In this document: positions 1-7,811 of the stretch, in pieces
Layout: every line of letters begins with the position of its first letter
Position numbering within the stretch: the first letter of the stretch is position 1
Source: Eubacterium sp.
GTDB lineage: Bacteria > Bacillota > Clostridia > Peptostreptococcales > Anaerovoracaceae
Length of the DNA: 58,269 nt
Direction: 5' to 3'
Assembly (NCBI GenBank): GCA_017511535.1
Contig: JAFWJS010000034.1
Coordinates: 1 to 58,269 of the forward strand
Made by a program: the position numbers and the translations under genes
Notes under the pieces: generated by a model
Told to the model about the DNA's origin: nothing
Database searches by the model: none
The model's input: the letters and a program-made list of their open reading frames with translations, nothing else

Positions 1-84
1 CGTTACTACAATGAAAAGCGCAGCAAGGCATCGCTGGGGTATCTGAGCCCATTAGAATATCGACAGCAGAAGCTCGCTGCATAG
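1..84 (+). CDS. IS3-family transposase OrfB, C-terminal fragment (cut by window edge)
   Basis: The first reading frame runs from the edge to a TAG at 82-84 and encodes 27 residues that begin RYYNEKRSKASLGYLSP. The YYNxxRxxxSLGYLSPxEY pattern is the hallmark C-terminus of IS3/IS150 transposases, just after the last catalytic Glu region of the rve integrase domain. It catalyses cut-out/copy-in transposition of the element. Only the tail is visible, so intactness of the gene cannot be judged. The element's inverted repeat follows 33 bases later. Confidence 0.8.
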   Translation, partial: RYYNEKRSKASLGYLSPLEYRQQKLAA

Positions 85-88
85 AAAA

Positions 89-112
89 ACCGTCGTGATT
101 TCTCACGACGGT
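89..112 (-). terminator. Hairpin in IS end, terminator-like on the minus strand
   Basis: A perfect 10-bp inverted repeat (ACCGTCGTGA at 89-98, TCACGACGGT at 103-112) has a 4-base loop. On the minus strand it is followed by TTTTTC, so it has the form of an intrinsic terminator for transcripts leaving the ATPase gene at 167-1369. On the plus strand there is no T-run after it. Confidence 0.5.
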
Positions 113-166
113 AAAAAGTCTAACTTTTGGGGGTCACCTCACACAGCCCCGGTTTTTTGTTGTGCG

Positions 167-1369
167 TCATAATTCACTTCCGATCTTGAGAAGCTGCAGG
201 AACTGCTTTGCAGTCCTCGGACTTCTTCCGTTAGACCTTATCGCGAATCTTTCTGCCTGACGGAACAGCTCTTCTTCCGGGATATCGATCCCTTCGTCTT
301 CAGCAAGATGTTTAACAATCTCGAGATAGAGATCCTTCTGAGGCTTCTGAAACGTCACGGTTATGCCGAACCTGGCGGAAAGACTCATAGTCTGCTGCAG
401 GGTGTCGTTTACATGTATGTCTGTTCCCGCTCTGTCTTCCGCGAGCTCGCGGACGAGATGCCTTCTGTTGCTTGTCGCATAGATCACTATGTTGTCGGAC
501 TTTCCGGTTATGTTCCCCTCAAGGATTCCCTTAAGATAGCAGAAATCATCATCTTCGCTTGTGAACGAAAGATCATCTATGTAGAAAATAAACTTGAGCG
601 GAGTATCGTATACTTTATCGATTATTGAAGGGATCTCTGATATCTGGTCTTTATTGAATTCTATCAGCCGTACGCCCTGTCCGCTGAATGCGTTGGCGCA
701 CGCTTTGATAGTGGAAGATTTGCCTGTCCCTGCATCCCCGTAAAGAAGCACGTTGGCGGCGTGTTTGCCTTCAGCAAGGGCGCGCGTATTGTCGAGTACT
801 TTCTTCCTTTCCTCTTCATATCCGTACAGTGTGTCCAGTGTCTGGGGATCAGCGTGCATCACAGGTGACAGCTCGCCGTCCGACAGCTTGAAAGCGTGAT
901 ATTTTGAATAGATACCATATCCGTTTTTCGGTATGTTCGTTATCATCTCACCATATTCTCCGACGAGATCAAAGCCGTCACTGCCTGATTCCCATTCGGG
1001 GATATTTCCAGCGTAACCCATTATCTCCGCAGCGTCCTCCGGAGCGAAGCCCGCCACTTTCTGAAGTGCTTCCAGCTCATGCCTGGCAGTCCTTTCCATA
1101 GCAGGAGAGACCGGAAGAGATTTCGCCCTTGCCGTAAGATATGCGTTCTCATCTTCCATTACGAGTGTCCTGATGTATTTCTTCAGATCGCCGCCTTGTT
1201 TATACAGCTCTGAGACAAATCCGGAAAGACATTCCAGCTGACCGGAAGTGTCTCCCTGAGCGGCGTCAAAGAACAGCTGAAGAGCCTCGATCGCAGGGTC
1301 ATCCTTTATTCCGGAAAAGACTGCGAGAGAAGCTATGATATCACGTATTTCAGAAGCTTTTGTAATCAT
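167..1369 (-). CDS. DUF815-family AAA ATPase
   Basis: This is a 400-residue cytoplasmic ATP-binding protein. A Walker A motif GDAGTGKS lies near residue 211, a Walker B motif FYIDDLSF near 265, and the ATSNRRHL sensor-1 stretch follows. These features and the length match the DUF815 family of AAA+ ATPases, which is widespread in bacteria and has no firmly assigned substrate. The N-terminal 200 residues are helical and unrecognised. The start is the ATG at 1367-1369, not the ATG 12 bases upstream, because the upstream codons ATG GAG GAT themselves form the GGAGG ribosome binding site. The gene stands alone, divergent from the ABC exporter, and ends 25 bases from the insertion sequence. Confidence 0.85.
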   Translation of the reverse strand: MITKASEIRDIIASLAVFSGIKDDPAIEALQLFFDAAQGDTSGQLECLSGFVSELYKQGGDLKKYIRTLVMEDENAYLTARAKSLPVSPAMERTARHELEALQKVAGFAPEDAAEIMGYAGNIPEWESGSDGFDLVGEYGEMITNIPKNGYGIYSKYHAFKLSDGELSPVMHADPQTLDTLYGYEEERKKVLDNTRALAEGKHAANVLLYGDAGTGKSSTIKACANAFSGQGVRLIEFNKDQISEIPSIIDKVYDTPLKFIFYIDDLSFTSEDDDFCYLKGILEGNITGKSDNIVIYATSNRRHLVRELAEDRAGTDIHVNDTLQQTMSLSARFGITVTFQKPQKDLYLEIVKHLAEDEGIDIPEEELFRQAERFAIRSNGRSPRTAKQFLQLLKIGSEL

Positions 1370-1397
1370 TGTATCCTCCATGTTTTTCTATGTGTCC

Positions 1398-1406
1398 ATT
1401 TTACCA
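1398..1406 (-). promoter_or_regulatory. Extended -10 promoter for the DUF815 gene
   Basis: On the minus strand this reads TGGTAAAAT, an extended -10 (TGn plus TAAAAT) about 30 bases before the start codon. No good -35 is present, which is usual for extended -10 promoters. The same nonamer recurs before rimP and before the xpaC-like gene. Confidence 0.45.
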
Positions 1407-1458
1407 TAACAGAAGTATTAGAGCATATGCTTTTACAAGGAAAATGTGCGCTGTTTTG

Positions 1459-1467
1459 TGATAGAAT
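1459..1467 (+). promoter_or_regulatory. Possible extended -10 promoter for the ABC exporter operon
   Basis: TGATAGAAT has the TGn-TAnAAT form of an extended -10 and lies 39 bases before the ATG at 1506. A TTTACA at 1432-1437 is too far upstream to act as a standard -35. The call rests on the -10 alone. Confidence 0.3.
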
Positions 1468-1505
1468 AAATGAAAAAGCCGTTATATGATCTGCAGGAAT
1501 GAGAT

Positions 1506-2207
1506 ATGAGCTACGTAGTATTCGATAATGTGAGAAAAGTATATAAAGCGGGAGAAGTAGAGATAGAGGCTCTCCGGGGAGCGACTTTCCAGGTGGAGAA
1601 GGGTGAGACCGCTGTTATCGTAGGTGCTTCGGGAGCAGGGAAGACGACGCTTCTCAACATACTCGGCGGCATGGATACTCTCACATCAGGAAAGGTGTTC
1701 CTGGATGGAAGAGAGATCTCGGCGTTCAGTAAAAGAGAGCTTACTTCTTACCGCCGTAACGACATAGGATTTGTTTTCCAGTTCTACAATCTTGTGCAGA
1801 ACCTGACGGCTCTGGAGAATGTAGAGCTCGCGACGCAGATATGCAAAGATCCGCTCGACCCCGCTGAAGTGCTGCGCGAAGTGGGACTTGAGGACCGTAT
1901 GGGTAATTTTCCCGGGCAGCTTTCAGGCGGCGAGCAGCAGCGTGTGGCGATCGCCCGTGCTCTGGCGAAGAACCCCAAGCTTCTTCTCTGCGATGAGCCG
2001 ACAGGGGCTCTGGATTACAACACGGGCAAATCGATCCTGAAACTTCTGCAGGACACCAGCGGCAGAACAGGTATGACAGTGATAATAATCACACATAACT
2101 CTGCTATCACAGCGATGGCAGACAGGATCATAAAGGTCAGGAACGGGAATATCTATTCAGAAGAGATAAATACATCTAAAAAGCCTGTGGAAGAGATAGA
2201 ATGGTAG
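1506..2207 (+). CDS. ABC transporter ATP-binding protein (MacB/LolD-type exporter)
   Basis: A 233-residue nucleotide-binding subunit that powers the permease encoded next. Walker A GASGAGKT is at residues 40-47, the signature LSGGEQQR at 139-146, Walker [13 protein letters not shown] at 159-170 and the switch His in IITHN near 197. The DEPTGALD wording is typical of the MacB/LolD/FtsE branch, which pairs with FtsX-like permeases and exports peptides, lipoproteins or drugs. A Shine-Dalgarno AGGAATGAG precedes the ATG. The permease starts 4 bases after the stop, so the two are co-transcribed and probably translationally coupled. The substrate cannot be told from sequence. Confidence 0.93.
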   Translation: MSYVVFDNVRKVYKAGEVEIEALRGATFQVEKGETAVIVGASGAGKTTLLNILGGMDTLTSGKVFLDGREISAFSKRELTSYRRNDIGFVFQFYNLVQNLTALENVELATQICKDPLDPAEVLREVGLEDRMGNFPGQLSGGEQQRVAIARALAKNPKLLLCDEPTGALDYNTGKSILKLLQDTSGRTGMTVIIITHNSAITAMADRIIKVRNGNIYSEEINTSKKPVEEIEW

Positions 2208-2211
2208 CCTG

Positions 2212-5200
2212 ATGCTGGGGAAAGTCACGCTTAGAGAGATAAAAAGATCATTTGGACGATATGTTGCGATAATGCTTATCGTCGCTCTTGGCGTAGGATT
2301 TTTCTCAGGCCTTAAAGTCACAAAAGAAGATATGATCGCTACAGCTGACGATTACTTGAGAGAATATGCCCTGTATGATTTTGAGCTGTTTTCAAGTATG
2401 GGCTTTGATGATGAGAGCGTCGGCATCATAGAGGGAACGGATGGAGTAAAGCTTGCAGAGGGTTCTGTAACAGGAGACGTTCTCGTGAAGAGTGAAGCCG
2501 GGACAGACGAAGTGATCAGGTTCATGTCGTTGACGGAGGGCGTTAACAGGCTCTGTCTGAAATACGGGAGACTGCCGGAAAAGCCGGACGAATGTGTAGT
2601 AGACGCAGATAAGCTGGCTTCTGTTCTCGATGAAAAGACATTCAGAGTCAAAAATGAGCTCGTTCTTTCTGCGAATAACGATAAAGACGATCTTGAGAAG
2701 TTCAGGTACAGAAGATATAAGATAGTCGGCGCTGTAACTACGCCGCTGTATATGAATTTCGAGCGCGGATCCAGCGAGATAGGGAACGGAACGGTGAGCG
2801 GATTCGCAGTGATCCCCGGCGAGGGCTTTGATATGGATCTCTATACGGAAATATATGTGAGAGCAGACAGCGAAGCTCTGGCATATTCCGATGAGTATGA
2901 AGAAGCATGCGACGGTGTCGAACCTGGGATCAAGAAGGCGGGAAGGGCTGCCGCGAAGGCACGATATGACGATGTCGTGAAAGAGGCCAGAGAGAAGCTG
3001 GATGAACAGAAGAAAAAGTATCAGAAAAATGCGGATAAATTAGAAAAGGAGAAAAATAAAGCATATGGAGAGCTTGCTGAAGCGCTTGAGAAAATAGAGG
3101 ATGGGGAGAAGAAGCTTGCCTCAGGAAAGAAAAAGATCAGAGCCGGCAGAAGCATGATCAGGAAAAACGAAAAACTCCTGAAAAAGAACCGCAGAGCTAT
3201 AAGCAGAAACGAAAAGAAGATAAAGGCAAACAGGAAAAAGCTGAACGCCCGTCAGAAAGAGCTTGATAAGAACAGTAAGGAGCTTGAGAAGCAGAAGGCA
3301 GAGCTTGAGGCTCAGAAAGCATACATCCCTGAAGAGGCATATCAGCAGGCGGCAGCACAGATCGGGGCCGCTGAGGCAAAACTGAAGAAAGGCCAGAAAA
3401 AACTTGATAAGGGTGCAGCCGAGATCCGCAAAGGTGAAAAGAAGATAGCGGCGGGGAAGAAAAAGCTGGCTTCCGGCAAGAAAAAAGTGTCAGCAGGAAA
3501 AGAAGAGATCCGGGAAAGTGAAAAAGAGCTGAAAAAAGCAGAACAGGAGCTTCAGGACGCCCGGAAGAAATATGAAGACGGTAAGAAAGAGGCGGATGAG
3601 AAGTTTGATGAAGCAGAGGAGAAGCTCCGGGACGGCGCGCGGAAGATAAAGAAGGCCGAGCGCAAGATCGGAAAGATCAAGAAAGGAAAGTCATATGTAT
3701 ATGGCAGGGAGATAAATATCGGCTATTCAACATTTGAGAGCAACGCAGGTATCGTGGAAAGCATAGCAACTGTATTCCCGCTGTTTTTCTTCCTTGTAGC
3801 TGCTCTGGTATGCATGACTACGATGACCCGCATGATCGATGAGCAGAGGACACAGATAGGGGTGCTCAAGGCTCTTGGCTACAGCGATCAGGCAGTGCTT
3901 GGCACATATATGTTCTATTCGGGAAGCGCTGCGCTGACAGGCGCGGCAGCAGGATTCTTTGCCGGATGCAGGATATTCCCGTCTGTGATATGGCACGCGT
4001 ACGGTATGATGCTGAATATGGCTGACAGGCCTGTGGCGTATAAGATCAATATGCCGCTCCTTGTCATATCACTTGCGACTGCGCTGATATGCTCCACCGG
4101 TGCCACATGGATATCTTGTGCGCAGGATTTCTCGGTCGCGCCGGCGCAGCTCATACGTCCGAAAGCACCGAAAAACGGGAAACGCATACTGCTGGAGCGG
4201 ATATCATTCATCTGGGACCGCCTGGGATTCCTCCGTAAAGTATCGCTGCGCAATATATTCAGATACAAGAAGAGATTTTTCATGATGGTAATGGGGATCA
4301 GCGGATGTACGGCGCTTCTCATTGCCGGCTTCGGTATAAGCACTACGGTTAAGAACGTAGCGGAGTTCCAGTATTCTGAAATAGAGAAATACGACTATAC
4401 AGTAAGCTTTGACAGGGATATGACAGAAAAGAGGCAGTCGGATTTCAGGAAGTATGCCGGGGAGCATGCTCGCGATATTCTTTTCGTGCATTCCGCCGGA
4501 GCCGACGTGACATGCGGCAGGACAACAGTGACTGCGGATATCGTGTCTTGTGACGGTAAAGGGTTTGCGGATTTCATAGACCTTCATGACGGAGATAAAG
4601 AACTGGCTTTCCCGGGGCAGGGTGAAGCGATAGTATGCAGAAAGTTCCGCGACCATTACAACGTAAAGACAGGTGACGTGATAACTGTAAAAGAAGGCTC
4701 GAGACGCGCAGAATTCACTGTGAGCGGGATATGCGACAACTACGTTTCCAATTACGTGTATATAAGCAGCAGCTCATATGAAGAGGGCTTCGGAAAGAAG
4801 GCGCAGATAAAGACAGCACTTGTAACTGACAGCGGAAGCGACGCTGAGATACGTGAAGACGCGGCGTACTGCGCAAGGTACAGGTATGCTGGTACGATAA
4901 GCGTGAATGCGGACATGCTCGACAGGGTAAGGGACATGATGGTGAGTCTCGACGCAGTGGTGCTTGCTGTAATATTGTCTGCAGCGCTTCTTGCGTTCAT
5001 AGTTCTGTATAACCTTACAAACATCAATATCACTGAACGTATAAGAGAGATCGCGACCATCAAAGTACTCGGCTTCTATGCGGGTGAGACTTCGGCGTAC
5101 GTGTTCCGGGAGAATTTCTTCCTTACAGGCATAAGCGCTCTTGTCGGTATACCGCTTGGCAAAGTCCTTCTTGATTTCGTCGTCAGCAATATCAAAGTCG

Positions 5201-5349
5201 ATATGATCTTCTTCGCAGCAAGGATCACATGGGCAGACTACCTGTGGTCAGTTGTCCTGACGTTTGCATTCGCGGTGCTTGTAGCTGCTGCGATGTACAG
5301 AAAGCTTGACAGGATAAGCATGACAGAATCGCTGAAAAGCATAGAATAA
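2212..5349 (+). CDS. FtsX-like ABC permease with giant Lys/Glu coiled coil
   Basis: A 1045-residue membrane protein and the partner of the ATPase just upstream. One membrane span lies near residues 13-35. An extracytoplasmic domain follows, then an extreme Lys/Glu/Ala-rich coiled coil from about 248 to 495. Next come three membrane spans of a first FtsX domain (about 510-640), a span near 690, a second extracellular domain, and three C-terminal spans of a second FtsX domain. This arrangement is known in large clostridial MacB-like permeases, where the coiled coil would project from the cell surface. It is more than twice the usual length of FtsX permeases because of the duplication and the stalk. 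No terminator follows closely, and the rimP promoter begins 18 bases downstream. Confidence 0.88.
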   Translation: MLGKVTLREIKRSFGRYVAIMLIVALGVGFFSGLKVTKEDMIATADDYLREYALYDFELFSSMGFDDESVGIIEGTDGVKLAEGSVTGDVLVKSEAGTDEVIRFMSLTEGVNRLCLKYGRLPEKPDECVVDADKLASVLDEKTFRVKNELVLSANNDKDDLEKFRYRRYKIVGAVTTPLYMNFERGSSEIGNGTVSGFAVIPGEGFDMDLYTEIYVRADSEALAYSDEYEEACDGVEPGIKKAGRAAAKARYDDVVKEAREKLDEQKKKYQKNADKLEKEKNKAYGELAEALEKIEDGEKKLASGKKKIRAGRSMIRKNEKLLKKNRRAISRNEKKIKANRKKLNARQKELDKNSKELEKQKAELEAQKAYIPEEAYQQAAAQIGAAEAKLKKGQKKLDKGAAEIRKGEKKIAAGKKKLASGKKKVSAGKEEIRESEKELKKAEQELQDARKKYEDGKKEADEKFDEAEEKLRDGARKIKKAERKIGKIKKGKSYVYGREINIGYSTFESNAGIVESIATVFPLFFFLVAALVCMTTMTRMIDEQRTQIGVLKALGYSDQAVLGTYMFYSGSAALTGAAAGFFAGCRIFPSVIWHAYGMMLNMADRPVAYKINMPLLVISLATALICSTGATWISCAQDFSVAPAQLIRPKAPKNGKRILLERISFIWDRLGFLRKVSLRNIFRYKKRFFMMVMGISGCTALLIAGFGISTTVKNVAEFQYSEIEKYDYTVSFDRDMTEKRQSDFRKYAGEHARDILFVHSAGADVTCGRTTVTADIVSCDGKGFADFIDLHDGDKELAFPGQGEAIVCRKFRDHYNVKTGDVITVKEGSRRAEFTVSGICDNYVSNYVYISSSSYEEGFGKKAQIKTALVTDSGSDAEIREDAAYCARYRYAGTISVNADMLDRVRDMMVSLDAVVLAVILSAALLAFIVLYNLTNINITERIREIATIKVLGFYAGETSAYVFRENFFLTGISALVGIPLGKVLLDFVVSNIKVDMIFFAARITWADYLWSVVLTFAFAVLVAAAMYRKLDRISMTESLKSIE

Positions 5350-5367
5350 GCCTGAAAATTTAAACAG

Positions 5368-5396
5368 TTGACCTTTTTGCATATATATGGTAAAAT
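5368..5396 (+). promoter_or_regulatory. Promoter of the rimP-nusA-infB operon
   Basis: TTGACC (5368-5373), a 17-base spacer and TAAAAT (5391-5396) make a near-consensus sigma-A promoter. TGG before the -10 extends it. Transcription would start near 5403, leaving a leader of about 137 bases before rimP. Confidence 0.75.
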
Positions 5397-5422
5397 TCAT
5401 ATCGTTGAATAAGTTATTGTTG

Positions 5423-5456
5423 AAGAGTGGGTGAGAAAATCCCCACTCTTTATCTT
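5423..5456 (+). terminator. Attenuator-like hairpin in the rimP leader
   Basis: AAGAGTGGG (5423-5431) pairs with CCCACTCTT (5442-5450), and TATCTTTT follows. It sits about 20 bases after the predicted transcription start, so it could end most transcripts before rimP. A GAGTGGG...CCCACTC stem of this kind is, as I recall, common ahead of rimP in Firmicutes. A second stem, GCGGCGC (5495-5501) with GCGCCGC (5513-5519), lies closer to the rimP ribosome binding site. Confidence 0.55.
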
Positions 5457-5539
5457 TTAGAGCGAAACGGACATTACGTCATGCAGGGACTCATGCGGCG
5501 CAGTGTATGGCCGCGCCGCTGATCATGTGAGAGGGAACA

Positions 5540-6049
5540 ATGGCTGATAAGAAGGAAAAGATCACAGAGCTTGTCAGCAGCGTGCTTTCTGATTTTCTGG
5601 ATGAAAACGGACTTGAGCTGTATCATACTGACTTCAGAAAAGAAGGGAAAGACTGGTATCTCAACGTCTATATAGATATCGCAGAAAGCGTGCGCGAAGA
5701 GAATGAGAAAAACGGCGAAGTCAGGTATGTGAGTACTGATGACTGCGAGCTCGTAAGTGATTATCTGAGTGAAAGGCTCGATGAAATCGATCCGATCGAG
5801 CAGAACTATATGCTTCAGGTCAGTTCTCCCGGGATGGACAGAGAACTTTATGAGCAGAAAGACTTCGACCGTTTCGCGGGAGAGCTTGTTGACGTTAAGC
5901 TCTATAAGGCAAGCAGCGGAAAGAAAGAGATCCAGGGGATCCTGAAAGGTCTCGTGGACGGAAACATAATAATAACAGACGAAGAAGGAAATGAAAGGTC
6001 ATTCAGCAGCAGAGATGTTGCTAAGACCTGTCTCGCGGTGGTTTTCTAA
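5540..6049 (+). CDS. rimP: Ribosome maturation factor RimP
   Basis: A 169-residue cytoplasmic factor needed for maturation of the 30S subunit. The N-terminal alpha/beta domain contains GLELYHTDFRKEGKDWYLNVYID and the central YMLQVSSPGMDREL motif, which is the family signature. The C-terminal SH3-like domain starts near residue 95. The length is normal to slightly long. The start is preceded by GAGAGGG. It is the first gene of a long operon, and its stop overlaps the AAGGAGG ribosome binding site of nusA, the standard Firmicutes arrangement. Confidence 0.95.
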   Translation: MADKKEKITELVSSVLSDFLDENGLELYHTDFRKEGKDWYLNVYIDIAESVREENEKNGEVRYVSTDDCELVSDYLSERLDEIDPIEQNYMLQVSSPGMDRELYEQKDFDRFAGELVDVKLYKASSGKKEIQGILKGLVDGNIIITDEEGNERSFSSRDVAKTCLAVVF

Positions 6050-6059
6050 GGAGGAAGAC

Positions 6060-7199
6060 ATGAACGAAATGAATGGTGAGATCGTGCCGGCTGAATTTCT
6101 GGCAGCACTGGAGCAGCTTGAAGAGGAAAGGCACATTTCCAAGGAGATGCTTATCGAGACTATCGAGAACGCGCTCCTTTCAGCGTACAGAAAGAATTAT
6201 GGCACGACTTCTAACGTAAGAGTGCTGATCGATCCTGATGAGGGGCAGATCATGGTGCTTATGCGTAAGGATGTTGTGGAGGTCGTGGAAGACGACCTTA
6301 CCCAGATCTCTCTTGAAGAAGCATGGGAGATAGATCCGCGCTATGAAGTCGGAGACTATATCGAATTCCAGGTGACGCCGTCAGATTTCGGAAGGGTCGC
6401 CGCGCAGACAGCCAAGCAGGTCATAGTACAGCGGATCAAAGAAGAAGAAAGAAATCAGGTACTCGCTGAGTTCAAGGACCGCGCCGGGGAAGTCGTTACA
6501 GGATATGTGTCCAGGAAAAGCGACGACAAGATCTACATCAATCTGGATAAGGCTGAAGGTGTGCTGCCGTTCAAAGAGCAGGTCCCGGGCGAGCATTACA
6601 ATATAAGACAGAGGATAAAGGTATATATCGTTAAAGTGCTTGATGAGTCCAAGGGTCCGCAGGTGCTTGTATCAAGGACAAGATCAGAGCTTGTAAGATG
6701 CCTGTTCGAGTCTGAAGTGCCGGAGATCCAGGACGGTATTGTTGAGATCAGGGGTATCGCGAGAGACCCTGGATCACGTACCAAGATCGCAGTATATTCA
6801 GAAGATCCTAACGTGGACCCTGTAGGAGCCTGCGTAGGTACAAGAGGAACGCGTGTACAGTCGATAGTCGACGAGCTGAACGGTGAGAAGATCGATATCG
6901 TGTTCTGGAGTGAGGATCCTGTCGAGCTGATCAGCAGTGTGCTCAGCCCTGCAGACGTAGAAGAAGTCATAATCGAGGACGAAGACGCTATGATAGCAAC
7001 TGTCATCGTTCCTGATTCACAGCTTTCACTGGCCATCGGAAAGCGCGGGCAGAACGTAAGTCTCGCTGCTAAAGTAAGCAAGTGGAAGATAGATATCAAG
7101 AGTCATTCAGATTATTATTCAGACGACTACGAAGAAGAGTTCCCTGAATATGACGACGCTGAGCCTGAAGCTGAAGCGGAGACTCAGGAAGAAGAGTAA
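6060..7199 (+). CDS. nusA: Transcription termination/antitermination factor NusA
   Basis: A 379-residue factor that binds RNA polymerase and modulates pausing, termination and antitermination. An N-terminal polymerase-binding domain covers about residues 1-125, and an S1 domain follows (about 135-200, GEVVTGYVSRKSDDKIYINL). Then come two KH domains, with VGACVGTRGTRVQSI and LAIGKRGQNVSLA as their GxxG loops, and a short acidic tail. It has the short Firmicutes form with no C-terminal repeats. The start is the ATG after AAGGAGGAAGAC; an upstream in-frame extension into rimP has no ribosome binding site. The stop shares one base with the rnpM start. Confidence 0.96.
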   Translation: MNEMNGEIVPAEFLAALEQLEEERHISKEMLIETIENALLSAYRKNYGTTSNVRVLIDPDEGQIMVLMRKDVVEVVEDDLTQISLEEAWEIDPRYEVGDYIEFQVTPSDFGRVAAQTAKQVIVQRIKEEERNQVLAEFKDRAGEVVTGYVSRKSDDKIYINLDKAEGVLPFKEQVPGEHYNIRQRIKVYIVKVLDESKGPQVLVSRTRSELVRCLFESEVPEIQDGIVEIRGIARDPGSRTKIAVYSEDPNVDPVGACVGTRGTRVQSIVDELNGEKIDIVFWSEDPVELISSVLSPADVEEVIIEDEDAMIATVIVPDSQLSLAIGKRGQNVSLAAKVSKWKIDIKSHSDYYSDDYEEEFPEYDDAEPEAEAETQEEE

Positions 7200-7492
7200 T
7201 GAACAGAAAGCAGAAAAAGGGATTCACAGAGCCCATGCGTACATGCATAGGGTGCAGAGTATCCAGGCCGAAAAACGATATGATAAGGATCACATGCTTT
7301 GAGGGCGTGATAAGCGTGGATGTGACAGGACGCTCGAAAGGCCGCGGAGTATATATCTGCAAGGATCCTGAGTGCCTTGAGAAGGCAAAGAAAGCAGGCG
7401 CTTTGAAGAGGGGATTCAGAATGAATTTTGATCAGAAGGATCTGGACAGAGTATATGAAGACCTCAGGATGGTGATAGAAGATGCTTTCTGA
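7199..7492 (+). CDS. rnpM: YlxR-family RNA-binding protein RnpM (DUF448)
   Basis: A 97-residue basic protein with the family signature MRTCIGCRVSRPKNDMIRI near its N-terminus and GRGVYIC in the middle. YlxR of Bacillus has been described as a modulator of RNase P and renamed RnpM; the older label is DUF448 nucleic-acid-binding protein. It lies between nusA and ylxQ as in most Firmicutes. The ATG overlaps the nusA stop by one base and its end overlaps ylxQ by 11 bases, so translation is tightly coupled. Confidence 0.92.
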   Translation: MNRKQKKGFTEPMRTCIGCRVSRPKNDMIRITCFEGVISVDVTGRSKGRGVYICKDPECLEKAKKAGALKRGFRMNFDQKDLDRVYEDLRMVIEDAF

Positions 7493-7811
7493 TAAACTCA
7501 GAGGATATCTGGGATTCGCGGCAAGATCAAGGAATCTTCAGTCAGGCTATAATACCGGCCTTTACCTGATCGGGAAAAGAAAGGCGAAGCTTGTGATAGT
7601 TTCAGAAGAGGCCGCGGAGGGGACCAGAGAAAAAGTGGCCGGCAAGGCCAGGGCACAGAATATCCGGTGCATCGTTTTCGGAGAAAGCGAAGAGCTTTCA
7701 AAATCAACAGGTACAGGATCAGGAATGGTCTTTACCATAACAGACAGACATTTTGCAGAAATAATAAGCAGGGAGATCGACCGCATTCGATCAGAAGGAG
7801 AGAACAGCTAA
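7482..7811 (+). CDS. ylxQ: L7Ae/L30e-like ribosomal protein YlxQ
   Basis: A 109-residue member of the L7Ae/L30e/S12e/Gadd45 fold. [13 protein letters not shown], followed by [18 protein letters not shown], fits the family pattern of a small K-turn RNA-binding protein. In Firmicutes this nusA-operon paralogue is thought to bind RNA, but its exact target is not settled. It overlaps rnpM by 11 bases, and its TAA shares a base with the ATG of infB. Confidence 0.9.
   Translation: MLSDKLRGYLGFAARSRNLQSGYNTGLYLIGKRKAKLVIVSEEAAEGTREKVAGKARAQNIRCIVFGESEELSKSTGTGSGMVFTITDRHFAEIISREIDRIRSEGENS

Larger units (their letters stand above)
1..141 (+). mobile_element. Right end of an IS3-family (IS150-like) insertion sequence
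   Basis: The window opens inside an insertion sequence. It holds the last codons of a DDE transposase followed by about 57 bases of non-coding end. Positions 118-141, read on the minus strand, give TGAGGTGACCCCCAAAAG followed by TTAGAC. This resembles the terminal inverted repeats known for the IS150 subgroup of IS3 (TG start, ACCCC, AAAAGTT). The boundary is therefore placed at 141. The left end and any target duplication lie outside the window. Confidence 0.75.

Noticed and set aside
1-166. Complete insertion sequence or composite transposon
   Set aside because: Only one end is inside the window, and no second copy or cargo genes are found.
2950-3700. Non-coding repeat array or CRISPR-like structure
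   Set aside because: The periodicity arises from the coiled-coil codons; units vary in length and sequence and the reading frame is unbroken.
7667-7810. Extended start of IF-2
   Set aside because: The extension is inside ylxQ in another frame; the family N-terminus begins at the ATG at 7811.
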